Source: Bacteroidota bacterium (GTDB lineage: Bacteria; Bacteroidota; Bacteroidia; Bacteroidales; Cfx3-03). Taken from it: a stretch of DNA of 64,000 nucleotides. Positions 45,866 to 54,477 of the stretch are shown here, in pieces. How positions within the stretch are numbered: the stretch's first letter is position 1; each line of letters opens with the position of its first letter. The notes beneath the pieces are model-generated. The model did not search any database and was not told the origin of the DNA. It worked only from the letters and a program-made list of their open reading frames with translations. Both the position numbers and the translations under genes were made by a program. Location of the stretch: contig JACAUB010000001.1 of assembly GCA_013390605.1 (NCBI GenBank), positions 1,541,105 through 1,605,104 of the forward strand, read 5' to 3'.

Positions 45866-46254
45866 ATAATCTTATTACGAATTATACTATTTATTATTTG
45901 TTCTATTCTTATATTAGGAAATTGTGCACCCATCTTTGAGACATGATTCTGAATATTAAATTAATGTGCTAAATTTTTTAAATTTGTTATAAATCGAGGC
46001 TCTTTTGATAATGTTATTTTTTTTTGAGCCCCAAAACCATATCTTTGCAATAGTGTTAAGTGTTGGATAAACACCTTTTGAAGGGTAAATTAATGATCTT
46101 ATCTATTACAAAGTTGTCAGATTAAAACTGCTAATGCATTCACTCTAAGAATAAAAAAACAGTAACTATTATTTCTAATTTTTTACTAAGCCTGACAATA
46201 ATTCTTGGATGGTTTTTATGTTATTCTTCTTCTGATGGTGAAAAAAGGCCTTTA
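45866..46254. other. Spacer upstream of the locus 2 sigma gene
   Basis: 389 nt with no gene, AT-rich. A perfect -7 element TATCTTTG lies at 46040-46047, which would give the sigma gene a leader of about 200 nt. Confidence 0.5.
46040..46047 (+). promoter_or_regulatory. -7 element TATCTTTG for the sigma gene, locus 2
   Basis: Perfect TAnnTTTG on the plus strand in the spacer before the sigma gene at 46255. A TTTG at 46023-46026 is only 13 nt upstream, shorter than usual. Confidence 0.5.
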
Positions 46255-46806
46255 ATGGAAAATTATCAGCATAATTTTGAACTGGTTTTTAAACACTACT
46301 ATAGTAGGTTGTGTCATTATGCCTGTAAATTTATAGACGAAGATTATGTTGCAGAAGATATTGTTCAGGAGATATTTTCTAATCTATGGGAAAAACAATT
46401 TGATTTAGATTCCGAGGCTACTTTAAAAGCCTATTTGTTTCGTTCTGTTCATAATCGATGTTTAAATTATATCAATTACAGAAAGATTACTGATAAACAT
46501 CACAAGATTCTTCAAGATAAATTTGCTTTGATGGAGCTTGAATATTATGGTTCTGATCATGGCAATGCCAGAAGTTTATTTGAGTTGGAAATAAAAATAG
46601 ACAATGTGATTTCCACACTACCTGATCAATGCAGAAATGTTTTTGAATTGAGTCGGCAAAAGGGGTTGAAAAATAGAGAAATAGCTGCCGAACTTAATAT
46701 TTCAGTATCGGTAGTTGAAAAGCATATTTCTAAGGCTTTACGAATAATGCGTGATGCATTAAAGGACTATCTAATATTGATTCTGCTTTTTCTTAAGATA
46801 TTTTAA
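46255..46806 (+). CDS. ECF sigma-70 factor, locus 2
   Basis: 183 aa. Region 2 at about 8-75 (FKHYYSRLCHYACKFI, 'AEDIVQEIFSNLWEK') and region 4 at about 115-170 (LPDQCRNVFELSRQKGL, 'NREIAAELNISVSVVEKHISKAL'). The C-terminus is unusually hydrophobic (LKDYLILILLFLKIF). First gene of locus 2, followed by its FecR partner after 74 nt, the standard order. It probably drives the SusC promoter when the receptor is loaded. Confidence 0.95.
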   Translation: MENYQHNFELVFKHYYSRLCHYACKFIDEDYVAEDIVQEIFSNLWEKQFDLDSEATLKAYLFRSVHNRCLNYINYRKITDKHHKILQDKFALMELEYYGSDHGNARSLFELEIKIDNVISTLPDQCRNVFELSRQKGLKNREIAAELNISVSVVEKHISKALRIMRDALKDYLILILLFLKIF

Positions 46807-46880
46807 AAAATTATTTATTTTTTCTTGCAAATCGAGGGGGGGCAAATCCATGCTTCTTTGTCTTATTATATGAACGCAAT

Positions 46881-47972
46881 ATGAAAGATTTAAACAACGA
46901 TATCGAATTAATCACAAGAGTACTTACCGGCGAGGCTTCGGTAGAGGAAAAAGAGTGTTTGCTCAGTTGGATCGAAGAGAGTAAATCCAATAAGAAGTTA
47001 TTTTTTGAGATGAAAGATATTTGGGATGTTTCTCAAGCTTCATTAGATGATCGATTCAATAGCACTCAATCATGGGAACGGTTTAGAAATCAAATTGAAT
47101 TGAATGAAGAGGAAGAACAAGAAGAGAATAGAAATCATATTCTCATTTCATTTTTGCGAATTGCCGCTATTGTTATTGTTTCCGTTGGTTTATCATGGCT
47201 GGTTTTTAATTTAATGCCACCAAAAGCTCAGTTATCTGCTAGAAATGAAGTGATAACTCCCAAGGGCTCTAAAACCCAGATTGTACTGCCTGATGGTACA
47301 AAGGTATGGCTGAATGCAGAAAGTAAACTAACCTACTATTCTGACTATAATGGAGAAAAAAGAGATGTCCTCTTATCCGGAGAAGGATTTTTTGAGGTTG
47401 TGAAAAATCCAAATAAACCATTTATCGTAAAGACTGGTAAAATTGATATTAAGGCATTTGGAACTGCTTTTAACGTGAAATCATATCCTTCTGATGGTTT
47501 TGTTGAAACAACATTGATTAATGGAGTGGTAACCATCGAACGAGTATCGACTAAAAAAACACTGGCCATTTTAAAACCCAATCAAAAATCGATCTTTTAT
47601 AAAGACGATATAAGACCTAATCTTACTAATATTTTGAAACTAAATAAACAGAAAATTTCAAAGGATAGTATTATTGAGGTTAATGCTCTTGAAAACATAT
47701 TACTTGCTCAAACAAATACAGAACTACAAACTGCCTGGAAAGAACAGAAGTTATATTTTACCAGTGAAACATTTGATGAGATAGCAATTAAATTGGAAAG
47801 ATGGTATGGTGTTACGATTCATTTACAGAGTGATGATTTAATGAACGAGCGATTTACAGGCAAGTTTACACATAATGAGCCATTAGTACAGGTGTTGGAG
47901 GCAATAAAAATCACAACTCCAATTACTTATACAATTAAATTGAATGATATTTATATTAATCTTAAAAAGTAA
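46881..47972 (+). CDS. FecR-family anti-sigma factor, locus 2
   Basis: 363 aa. Cytoplasmic N-terminal part (about 1-88), one membrane helix (about 89-112), FecR domain (about 120-225, 'KTQIVLPDGTKVWLNAESKLTYYSDYNGEKRDVLLSGEGFFEV'), and DUF4974 at the C-terminus (about 285-363). It links the SusC N-terminal domain across the periplasm to the sigma factor. Same architecture as the locus 1 protein, and the two are visibly homologous over the FecR domain. Confidence 0.95.
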   Translation: MKDLNNDIELITRVLTGEASVEEKECLLSWIEESKSNKKLFFEMKDIWDVSQASLDDRFNSTQSWERFRNQIELNEEEEQEENRNHILISFLRIAAIVIVSVGLSWLVFNLMPPKAQLSARNEVITPKGSKTQIVLPDGTKVWLNAESKLTYYSDYNGEKRDVLLSGEGFFEVVKNPNKPFIVKTGKIDIKAFGTAFNVKSYPSDGFVETTLINGVVTIERVSTKKTLAILKPNQKSIFYKDDIRPNLTNILKLNKQKISKDSIIEVNALENILLAQTNTELQTAWKEQKLYFTSETFDEIAIKLERWYGVTIHLQSDDLMNERFTGKFTHNEPLVQVLEAIKITTPITYTIKLNDIYINLKK

Positions 47973-48022
47973 AAATATTAAAAAAGAAATGCCTATGGAA
48001 TAAAAAAAGGTGACTATTAGGC

Positions 48023-48122
48023 AAAAAAAGAATCGGAAAACGCGCCAACGTTTCCCGATCCATGCCTTCAAACAATGCGATTTGTTTAAAATCAATAACA
48101 CTTGATCAGTTATTAACTTAAA
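48023..48122 (-). ncRNA. Predicted antisense RNA over the susC leader, locus 2
   Basis: Predicted RNA of about 100 nt on the minus strand, from about 7 nt past the -7 element at 48136-48129 to a terminator: ATCGGGAAAC (48059-48050) pairs with GTTTTCCGAT (48041-48032) with one mismatch, followed by TTCTTTTTTT. The U-run lies only on the minus strand, so the terminator fits an antisense transcript and not susC. GAAGGC is at 48069-48064, as in the locus 1 RNA. The 5' end is estimated. Resembles the DonS class. Confidence 0.55.
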
Positions 48123-48128
48123 GACTTA

Positions 48129-48136
48129 CAAATTTA
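48129..48136 (-). promoter_or_regulatory. Antisense -7 element TAAATTTG at the susC start, locus 2
   Basis: Minus-strand TAAATTTG, a perfect TAnnTTTG; its first base is the complement of the A of the susC ATG at 48136. Exactly the same register as in locus 1. Confidence 0.5.
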
Positions 48137-51100
48137 TGAAAAAAGAATTACATCTGTGTTTTTTTTCATCATCAAAACACGTAATTAAATTATTTAGGAT
48201 TATGAAGTTAACTCTACTGTTGACCGTAATTGCTGTAATTAACCTCACGGCTGCCACCTATTCACAAGAAAAGAAGTTAAATGTGAATCTCTCTTCGGCT
48301 ACTATTGGGAAAGTATTTAAAGCCATTGAAGAACAAAGTGACTTCAATATTTTCTACAAGGATAATCAGATTAACAAAAATATTGAGGTTAATTTGAATA
48401 TGAAGAATGCTACTATCAATGAAATTCTTGATAAAGCATTTAAAAATACGCATCTTTCTTATACTGTTCTTGATAAGATTATTGTCATTTCAGATAAAGG
48501 AATGGCTAAATTTCAAGTTACAGGAGTTGTATATTCCAGTACTGACCATTCACCGATTACTGGTGCTACAGTTCTAGAGAAGGGGACTCAGAATGCAGCT
48601 ATTACGGACATGAGTGGGAAATTTAAAATTGATGTTAAATCTTCTGATGCTACTTTGATCGTCTCTTTTTTGGGATACGAGCCATCTGAAGTGAAAGTAA
48701 ATGGGTTAAGCAAACTTGAAATAACGTTAAAAGATAAAACCACACAACTGAATGAAGTTGTCGTTGTCGGTTATGGTAAAAGTTCTCGTAAAATGTTATC
48801 AAGTGCTATTACAACCGTTAAATCTGGTGATTTGAATAATGGATCCTATACAGATATGGGTCAATTACTTCAGGGTAAAGTACCTGGGTTAAATATTTCA
48901 ACCAGTGGTGATCCAAATAGACCTGCTGCTATTGTATTGCGTGGTGCATCAACCATTAATAGTTCACAAGCTCCTTTTTATGTAATTGATGGAATTCCCG
49001 GGGCAGATATTTCAGTAATAGCACCAGATGATATTGCATCTGTTGATATCTTAAAAGATGCTGCTGCTACTTCTATTTATGGTAATCGTGCTGCTAATGG
49101 CGTTATCATGGTTACTACAAAAAAAGGAACAAAAGGACCTATGAAGGTGACTTATAGTGGATATGTTGGCTTTGAAAAGGTTTCGAATCAATTAGATATG
49201 ATGAATGCTGCTCAACTGAGAGCTTTTTGTGCATCGACTAATCAATCATTTTCTCCAAATGATGATAAAAGTGCTAATACAAACTGGCAAACTTCAATTG
49301 AAAGATCACAAGCTATCTCTACAAATCATAATCTTTCATTTAGTGGTGGTGGTGAACATAATAATTACAGTGCTAGTATCAACTATGTTGGTAAAGAAGG
49401 AATTATCCAATCCAGTAATCTTTCACGTGTTATTGCTCGTGTTTCTCTTGAACAATATGCATTAAATGATAAAGTTAAATTAGGATTATCTATTTCCAAT
49501 TCTAATAGTGTAGCAGATAATGTACCTCAATTAGGAACAGTATTATTGCAGTCTGTTAACCATTTGCCGGTATCACCAATAAAAAATGCGAATGGTACTT
49601 ATTTTGAAAACCTAACAGGTACAGGTTATTTTAACCCTGTTGCAATGATCGACAAGGCTCAGGATCAAACCAAAAATAATAATCTTGTAGCGAGCTTTAC
49701 TTCACAGGTAAAACTACCTTTTGGTCTAACCTATGATTTGAATATTTCTTATCAAAGCCAAAACTCTTTGCATGGGGAATTTTATAATAGCTATTATACT
49801 CAATATAATGCTGCTAACTTCTATAATAACCCAGATCCTCCCTATACTCGTTCATTGGTGAATTTTGGAACGAATGGTTCTGCTTTGCGTAATTCTTATC
49901 AGAATACAAACAAAATCCTTGAAACATTCTTTACTTGGAACAAAAAAATAGGCGACCATTCTATCAATGCTGTTGTAGGTTATTCATGGCAGGGTAATGT
50001 TTATGGTGATGGATTTCAGGCTTCTACAACAAATCTAGCAGTAAATGATATTGGATTCAATAACCTTGCATTAAGTAATCCTTATGCAATTCCTAGTTAT
50101 CGAATTAATTTCGGTGCGGATGGAATCTATCAGGAAAATCGTTTAATTTCTGATTTCGGTCGATTAAACTATAATTTCAAAGAAAAATATTTATTACAAG
50201 CCTCTGTAAGACGTGATGGTAGTTCTGTATTTGGTGATAATAAGAAGTGGGGCTATTTCCCTTCAGTAGGTGCTGCATGGAGAATTAGCCAAGAGTCGTT
50301 CATGAGGAATCAGAGTATCTTCTCCGATTTGAAATTACGTGGAAGTTATGGTATAACCGGTAACGCATCAGGATTTAATGCATATACTGCACAGTTTATG
50401 TCGGGAAGTAATGGCACCTATTATTATAATGGTTTACAGGTTGCTGCTTATGGTCCAACTCAGGCTGCTAACCCTGATTTACAATGGGAAAAAACTGCTA
50501 CGACAAACTTAGGTGTTGACTTTACCATTTTAAAAGGGAAAGTAAGTGGTTTGGTAGAATGGTATAATAAAAAGACGACTCAGATGATCTTTAATTATAC
50601 TGTTGATAAAATGCTTGTACCCGCAGGTTCTATCGTTGCTAATGGTGGAAGTATGAGTAATAAGGGTATTGAAGTTACGATAAACGCTATGCCTGTTAGT
50701 GGTAAGGATTTCAGCTGGACAACCAGTGTTAATATTGCTCATAACGTAAATAAAATCCTTAGTATGACCAACCCAATGTTTACAGGTGGTGATTCCATCA
50801 GGTTAACGCAACCCGATGGTGGTGGTCAAACAGGAAGTACACTTCAGATATTAAAAGCCGGAAAACCATTAGGCCAATTCTTTACTTTGGAATATGCTGG
50901 TAAAAACTCAGCAGGTGTTTCACAATATGTTGCTGCAGACGGAAGTTTAACGACTACTCCTACTATTGGAAAAGATTACCATTATGAAGGAAGTGCACAA
51001 CCTAAGATGTTATTAGGATGGACCAATAATTTTAGGTACAAACGATTTGATCTAAATATCTTCGTGAGGGGCGTATTTGGAAATAAGATATTCAATGCTA

Positions 51101-51450
51101 CTCGTGCTGATTTATTTAGGCCTACTACTGCTCATTTAACCAATATTCTGGTTGATGCAGGAAATGAATCTATGGCAGATGTAAACTCGTACAAATATTC
51201 ATCAAGATTTATTGAAGATGGAAGTTATATTAGATTGGATAATGCTACGTTAGGTTATAACTTTAACCATATTAGTCAGTACATCACCAGTCTTCGTATT
51301 TACACTTCTGTAAATAATCTTTTTGTAATCACCAAATACAAAGGGGTTGATCCTGAAATTAATCAGGGTGGAAATGCTCCTGGAGTTGATTCTAACAACT
51401 TCTTTCCTAAAACTCGTACTATCTTATTTGGTGTAAACGTATCATTTTAA
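48136..51450 (+). CDS. SusC-family TonB-dependent receptor, locus 2
   Basis: 1104 aa. A lead of about 22 residues, then a signal peptide (LTLLLTVIAVINLTAATYSQ), a secretin/TonB short domain (about 50-120) for FecR signalling, a carboxypeptidase-like domain (about 130-205), the plug from NEVVVVGYGKSSRKM, and an outer-membrane barrel ending VNVSF. Imports glycan with the SusD encoded 25 nt downstream. It differs clearly from the locus 1 receptor in the barrel. The leader (163 nt from fecR) carries the predicted antisense RNA. Confidence 0.95.
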   Translation: MKKELHLCFFSSSKHVIKLFRIMKLTLLLTVIAVINLTAATYSQEKKLNVNLSSATIGKVFKAIEEQSDFNIFYKDNQINKNIEVNLNMKNATINEILDKAFKNTHLSYTVLDKIIVISDKGMAKFQVTGVVYSSTDHSPITGATVLEKGTQNAAITDMSGKFKIDVKSSDATLIVSFLGYEPSEVKVNGLSKLEITLKDKTTQLNEVVVVGYGKSSRKMLSSAITTVKSGDLNNGSYTDMGQLLQGKVPGLNISTSGDPNRPAAIVLRGASTINSSQAPFYVIDGIPGADISVIAPDDIASVDILKDAAATSIYGNRAANGVIMVTTKKGTKGPMKVTYSGYVGFEKVSNQLDMMNAAQLRAFCASTNQSFSPNDDKSANTNWQTSIERSQAISTNHNLSFSGGGEHNNYSASINYVGKEGIIQSSNLSRVIARVSLEQYALNDKVKLGLSISNSNSVADNVPQLGTVLLQSVNHLPVSPIKNANGTYFENLTGTGYFNPVAMIDKAQDQTKNNNLVASFTSQVKLPFGLTYDLNISYQSQNSLHGEFYNSYYTQYNAANFYNNPDPPYTRSLVNFGTNGSALRNSYQNTNKILETFFTWNKKIGDHSINAVVGYSWQGNVYGDGFQASTTNLAVNDIGFNNLALSNPYAIPSYRINFGADGIYQENRLISDFGRLNYNFKEKYLLQASVRRDGSSVFGDNKKWGYFPSVGAAWRISQESFMRNQSIFSDLKLRGSYGITGNASGFNAYTAQFMSGSNGTYYYNGLQVAAYGPTQAANPDLQWEKTATTNLGVDFTILKGKVSGLVEWYNKKTTQMIFNYTVDKMLVPAGSIVANGGSMSNKGIEVTINAMPVSGKDFSWTTSVNIAHNVNKILSMTNPMFTGGDSIRLTQPDGGGQTGSTLQILKAGKPLGQFFTLEYAGKNSAGVSQYVAADGSLTTTPTIGKDYHYEGSAQPKMLLGWTNNFRYKRFDLNIFVRGVFGNKIFNATRADLFRPTTAHLTNILVDAGNESMADVNSYKYSSRFIEDGSYIRLDNATLGYNFNHISQYITSLRIYTSVNNLFVITKYKGVDPEINQGGNAPGVDSNNFFPKTRTILFGVNVSF

Positions 51451-51475
51451 ATTTTAACTTGAAAACGAAATTATT

Positions 51476-53092
51476 ATGAAACAGTTTTTTAAATATATAG
51501 CTTTCTCGGCACTACTTATCAGTATATTGGGATCTTGCCATAAGATTGATGTTCCGATCAAAACAGAATTAACCCCGAGTATTTTTCCAAAAGATTCTTC
51601 TCAATTTATCCAAGCCTCTGGACCTGTTTATGCTGCTTTAAGAGGCAATTATTCATTGGATTATTGGTTTACACAAACCCTCAGTACCGACGAAGCCATC
51701 CTTCCTGCTTTTGGCGGTAACTGGTATGATAATCAGAACTATAAAATGCTTCATTATCATAACTGGACAAAAGATCATCCATGGACAAATAGTTGCTGGA
51801 ATTGGCTAGCATTGATTGTTGGAACATCTAATCAAACACTTTCTATTTTAAATACAACTGAACCTGAAGGTGCTGCAAAGAAAACGAATCTTGCAGAAAT
51901 TAAAATGGTCAGAGCCTTAGGTTATTTCATGTTCATGGACCTCTATGGCAATGTTCCAATTGATACCACGTATGGTGATTTTACACCTCATACTAATATT
52001 CCCCGTGCACAAGTATTTAACTTTATCGAGCGTGAAGTTAAAGCTGCAATCCCATACTTAAGCACTTCAACAGGAATTACTACATACGGTAGAGCAAACA
52101 AATACACTGCATATGCTTTATTGGCAAAGATGTATCTTAATGCTGAATATTATACTGGCACCAAACGTTATGATGATTGTATCGCTGCTTGTGATAACGT
52201 AATAAACTCTGCTGCATACTCGATTGAGCCAATGAGTACTTATCTCAAAATGTTCTATCCTAATAATGGCCCTCAGATGAAGGAATTTATCTTTGCGATT
52301 CCTTACGATCCTTCTGCATCAGCATTAGGTGGTACAAATGGATTTATGTATCATGCTCGTTATGATGTTCCTCGTTCTGAGCGAACTAAATTTGGATTAC
52401 CTTTTACACCTAGTGCACCAGAAATGACATTGCCTGAATTTTATGCTAATTTCAACGATTCAAAGGATGTAAGAAATGGCCAATGGCTTACAGGTTTGCA
52501 ATATATGAGTGATGGTGTAACTCCTGTTATGGTAACTACTACAAAAAAAGGTTATGATCAATTCTATGCCGGAGCTGACGGTGGAGCTGCTTATACCTAT
52601 CAGGTTAATCTTACACCAACCGTTACTTTGCGTCAGGATCCTACTCAATTTGATGTTGGTAATGATGAAATTGCATGGAATATGGGATATCGTAATATTA
52701 AGTTTTTCCCTGACAATACTTCAACATCAAGAAATCAGAATAATGACGTACCTGTATTTCGTTATTCTGATATCATCCTGATGAAAGCTGAAGCTATTCT
52801 ACGTGGTGGAAATCCAACACTTGGACATACAGCTCTTTCTTTAGTTAATATGATTAAAGCAAACAGAACAACCTCACCTGCTCTTACTACTGTTACTTTA
52901 GATGTTCTTTATTCAGAAAGATGTCGCGAGTTTTCATGGGAAGCATGGCATAGGAATGACATGATTCGTTTTGGTAAGTATGAAGGAAAATGGGGCTTTA
53001 AGACTGACGCCGATGTTAACCATCGTATCTTTCCAATTCCTACCGGGGCTATGGTTGTTAACCCTGCACTAAAGCAAAATCCTGGATATTAA
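51476..53092 (+). CDS. SusD/RagB-family lipoprotein, locus 2
   Basis: 538 aa, lipobox LGSC (about Cys21). SusD features: 'AEIKMVRALGYFMFMDLYGNVPIDT' in the N-terminal helical part, 'RANKYTAYALLAKMYLNAEYY', and near the C-terminus 'YSDIILMKAEAILRGG' and 'SERCREFSWEAWHRNDMIRFGKY'. Surface glycan-binding partner of the SusC gene just upstream. A strong terminator follows, so the downstream enzyme genes are probably transcribed from another promoter or by partial read-through. Confidence 0.95.
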   Translation: MKQFFKYIAFSALLISILGSCHKIDVPIKTELTPSIFPKDSSQFIQASGPVYAALRGNYSLDYWFTQTLSTDEAILPAFGGNWYDNQNYKMLHYHNWTKDHPWTNSCWNWLALIVGTSNQTLSILNTTEPEGAAKKTNLAEIKMVRALGYFMFMDLYGNVPIDTTYGDFTPHTNIPRAQVFNFIEREVKAAIPYLSTSTGITTYGRANKYTAYALLAKMYLNAEYYTGTKRYDDCIAACDNVINSAAYSIEPMSTYLKMFYPNNGPQMKEFIFAIPYDPSASALGGTNGFMYHARYDVPRSERTKFGLPFTPSAPEMTLPEFYANFNDSKDVRNGQWLTGLQYMSDGVTPVMVTTTKKGYDQFYAGADGGAAYTYQVNLTPTVTLRQDPTQFDVGNDEIAWNMGYRNIKFFPDNTSTSRNQNNDVPVFRYSDIILMKAEAILRGGNPTLGHTALSLVNMIKANRTTSPALTTVTLDVLYSERCREFSWEAWHRNDMIRFGKYEGKWGFKTDADVNHRIFPIPTGAMVVNPALKQNPGY

Positions 53093-53131
53093 TAGGCTAA
53101 TCCTTATTTTATCATAGGACCCATATAAAAT

Positions 53132-53170
53132 AAAAAGATCCCGAAGTTAGAAACGCTACGGGATCTTTTT
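53132..53170 (+). terminator. Terminator after susD, locus 2
   Basis: Perfect 12-bp stem AAAAAGATCCCG / CGGGATCTTTTT around a 15-nt loop, ending in T. Confidence 0.88.
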
Positions 53171-53286
53171 TAAATCTTATCTCATTTTATTATTTTAATA
53201 CAGGTGAATCTATTTCTGATAAAACAACAGGTTGTCTATTTCCTCTTTATGTAGAAAAAATAATATTGTACTATAAATACTTCTCC

Positions 53287-54465
53287 ATGAAATTAAATAT
53301 TTTTAGGCTGGGGGCTTTGGTTTCAGCAAAAACAAACTTAAATACTTCTGGTCGTTTATTGTCATTAGATGCCTTGCGTGGCTTTGATATGATGTGGATC
53401 ATCAGTGGTGAGATCGTTGTGCATGCTTTCGCTAAAGCAACCAATGTTCCTGTTTGCAACTGGATGTCAGCGCAAATGCATCATACAAAATGGAATGGTT
53501 TTACATTTTATGATATGATATTTCCTCTCTTTATTTTTATTGCCGGAATATCAATGCCTTACTCTTTTGGAAAACAACTTGATAATGTCTCAGAAAGTGA
53601 TCAAAAGATTGCTAAAAGAAATATTTATAGTTCATTAATTAAGCGTACCCTTATTCTCATTATCTGTGGTATGGTTGTTAATGGCTTATTTAAATGGCAG
53701 GGATATGAAAATACCCGCTTCGCAAGTGTATTGGGACGAATAGCATTATCTTGTTTTTTTGCTGCAATCCTCTATCTTAATGTTAATCTACGTAGTCAAC
53801 TCATCTGGTTTGCAGCTCTATTATTGGGCTATTGGGCAATCATGATGTTAGTACCTGTTCCGGGATATGGTGCAGGTGTATTAACGCCAGACGGAAATCT
53901 GGAAGCATATATTGATAGATTACTACTTCCTGGAAAACTACATCGAATGGTTTACGATCCCGAAGGCATCTTGTCAACAATTCCCGCTATAGGAACAGCC
54001 TTACTTGGTGTTTTTACAGGCCAGTTCCTCAGATGGAAATCAGAAAAATGGACTATTACCCGAAAAAGTGTACTATTGGCAATCGCTGGTTTTACACTAT
54101 TAGTACTTGGCCTTTTATGGGATATCGTTTTTCCAATCAACAAAAATATGTGGACAAGTTCGTTTGTATTATTTGCAGGTGGATGGAGTCTTTTGTTGCT
54201 TTTTGTGTTCTACTTTATCATTGAAGTAGTCGGTTTAAAAAAATGGGCATTACCATTTATTTGGATCGGCACAAACTCAATTCTGATTTATATGGCAGCG
54301 CATGGTGTTGTCAATTTTGAATCTACAGCAATCTTTATATTTGGTGGATTGATTAATTATACGCCTTTACTCTGGCAACCTGTATGGTTAGGTTCTTCTA
54401 TATTACTTATTCAGCTGCTTTTATTATATTTCTTGTATAAAAAGAAATGGTTTTTAAAAATCTAA
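53287..54465 (+). CDS. HGSNAT/NagX-like multi-TM acyltransferase (DUF5009), copy 1
   Basis: 392 aa, about ten membrane helices. Signature LLSLDALRGFDMMWII near the start, 'MHHTKWNGFTFYDMIFPLFIFIAGISMPYS' in the first loop, and 'DPEGILSTIPAIGTALLGVFTG' further on. Related to human HGSNAT, which acetylates terminal alpha-glucosamine of heparan sulfate on the lysosome membrane, and to bacterial NagX-type proteins. The next gene is an alpha-N-acetylglucosaminidase, the enzyme that acts right after HGSNAT in humans. An inner-membrane role in amino-sugar acetylation or transport is inferred. The ATG at 53287 is chosen over the frame start at 53266. Confidence 0.88.
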   Translation: MKLNIFRLGALVSAKTNLNTSGRLLSLDALRGFDMMWIISGEIVVHAFAKATNVPVCNWMSAQMHHTKWNGFTFYDMIFPLFIFIAGISMPYSFGKQLDNVSESDQKIAKRNIYSSLIKRTLILIICGMVVNGLFKWQGYENTRFASVLGRIALSCFFAAILYLNVNLRSQLIWFAALLLGYWAIMMLVPVPGYGAGVLTPDGNLEAYIDRLLLPGKLHRMVYDPEGILSTIPAIGTALLGVFTGQFLRWKSEKWTITRKSVLLAIAGFTLLVLGLLWDIVFPINKNMWTSSFVLFAGGWSLLLLFVFYFIIEVVGLKKWALPFIWIGTNSILIYMAAHGVVNFESTAIFIFGGLINYTPLLWQPVWLGSSILLIQLLLLYFLYKKKWFLKI

Positions 54466-54477
54466 TAAGAAATCTCA

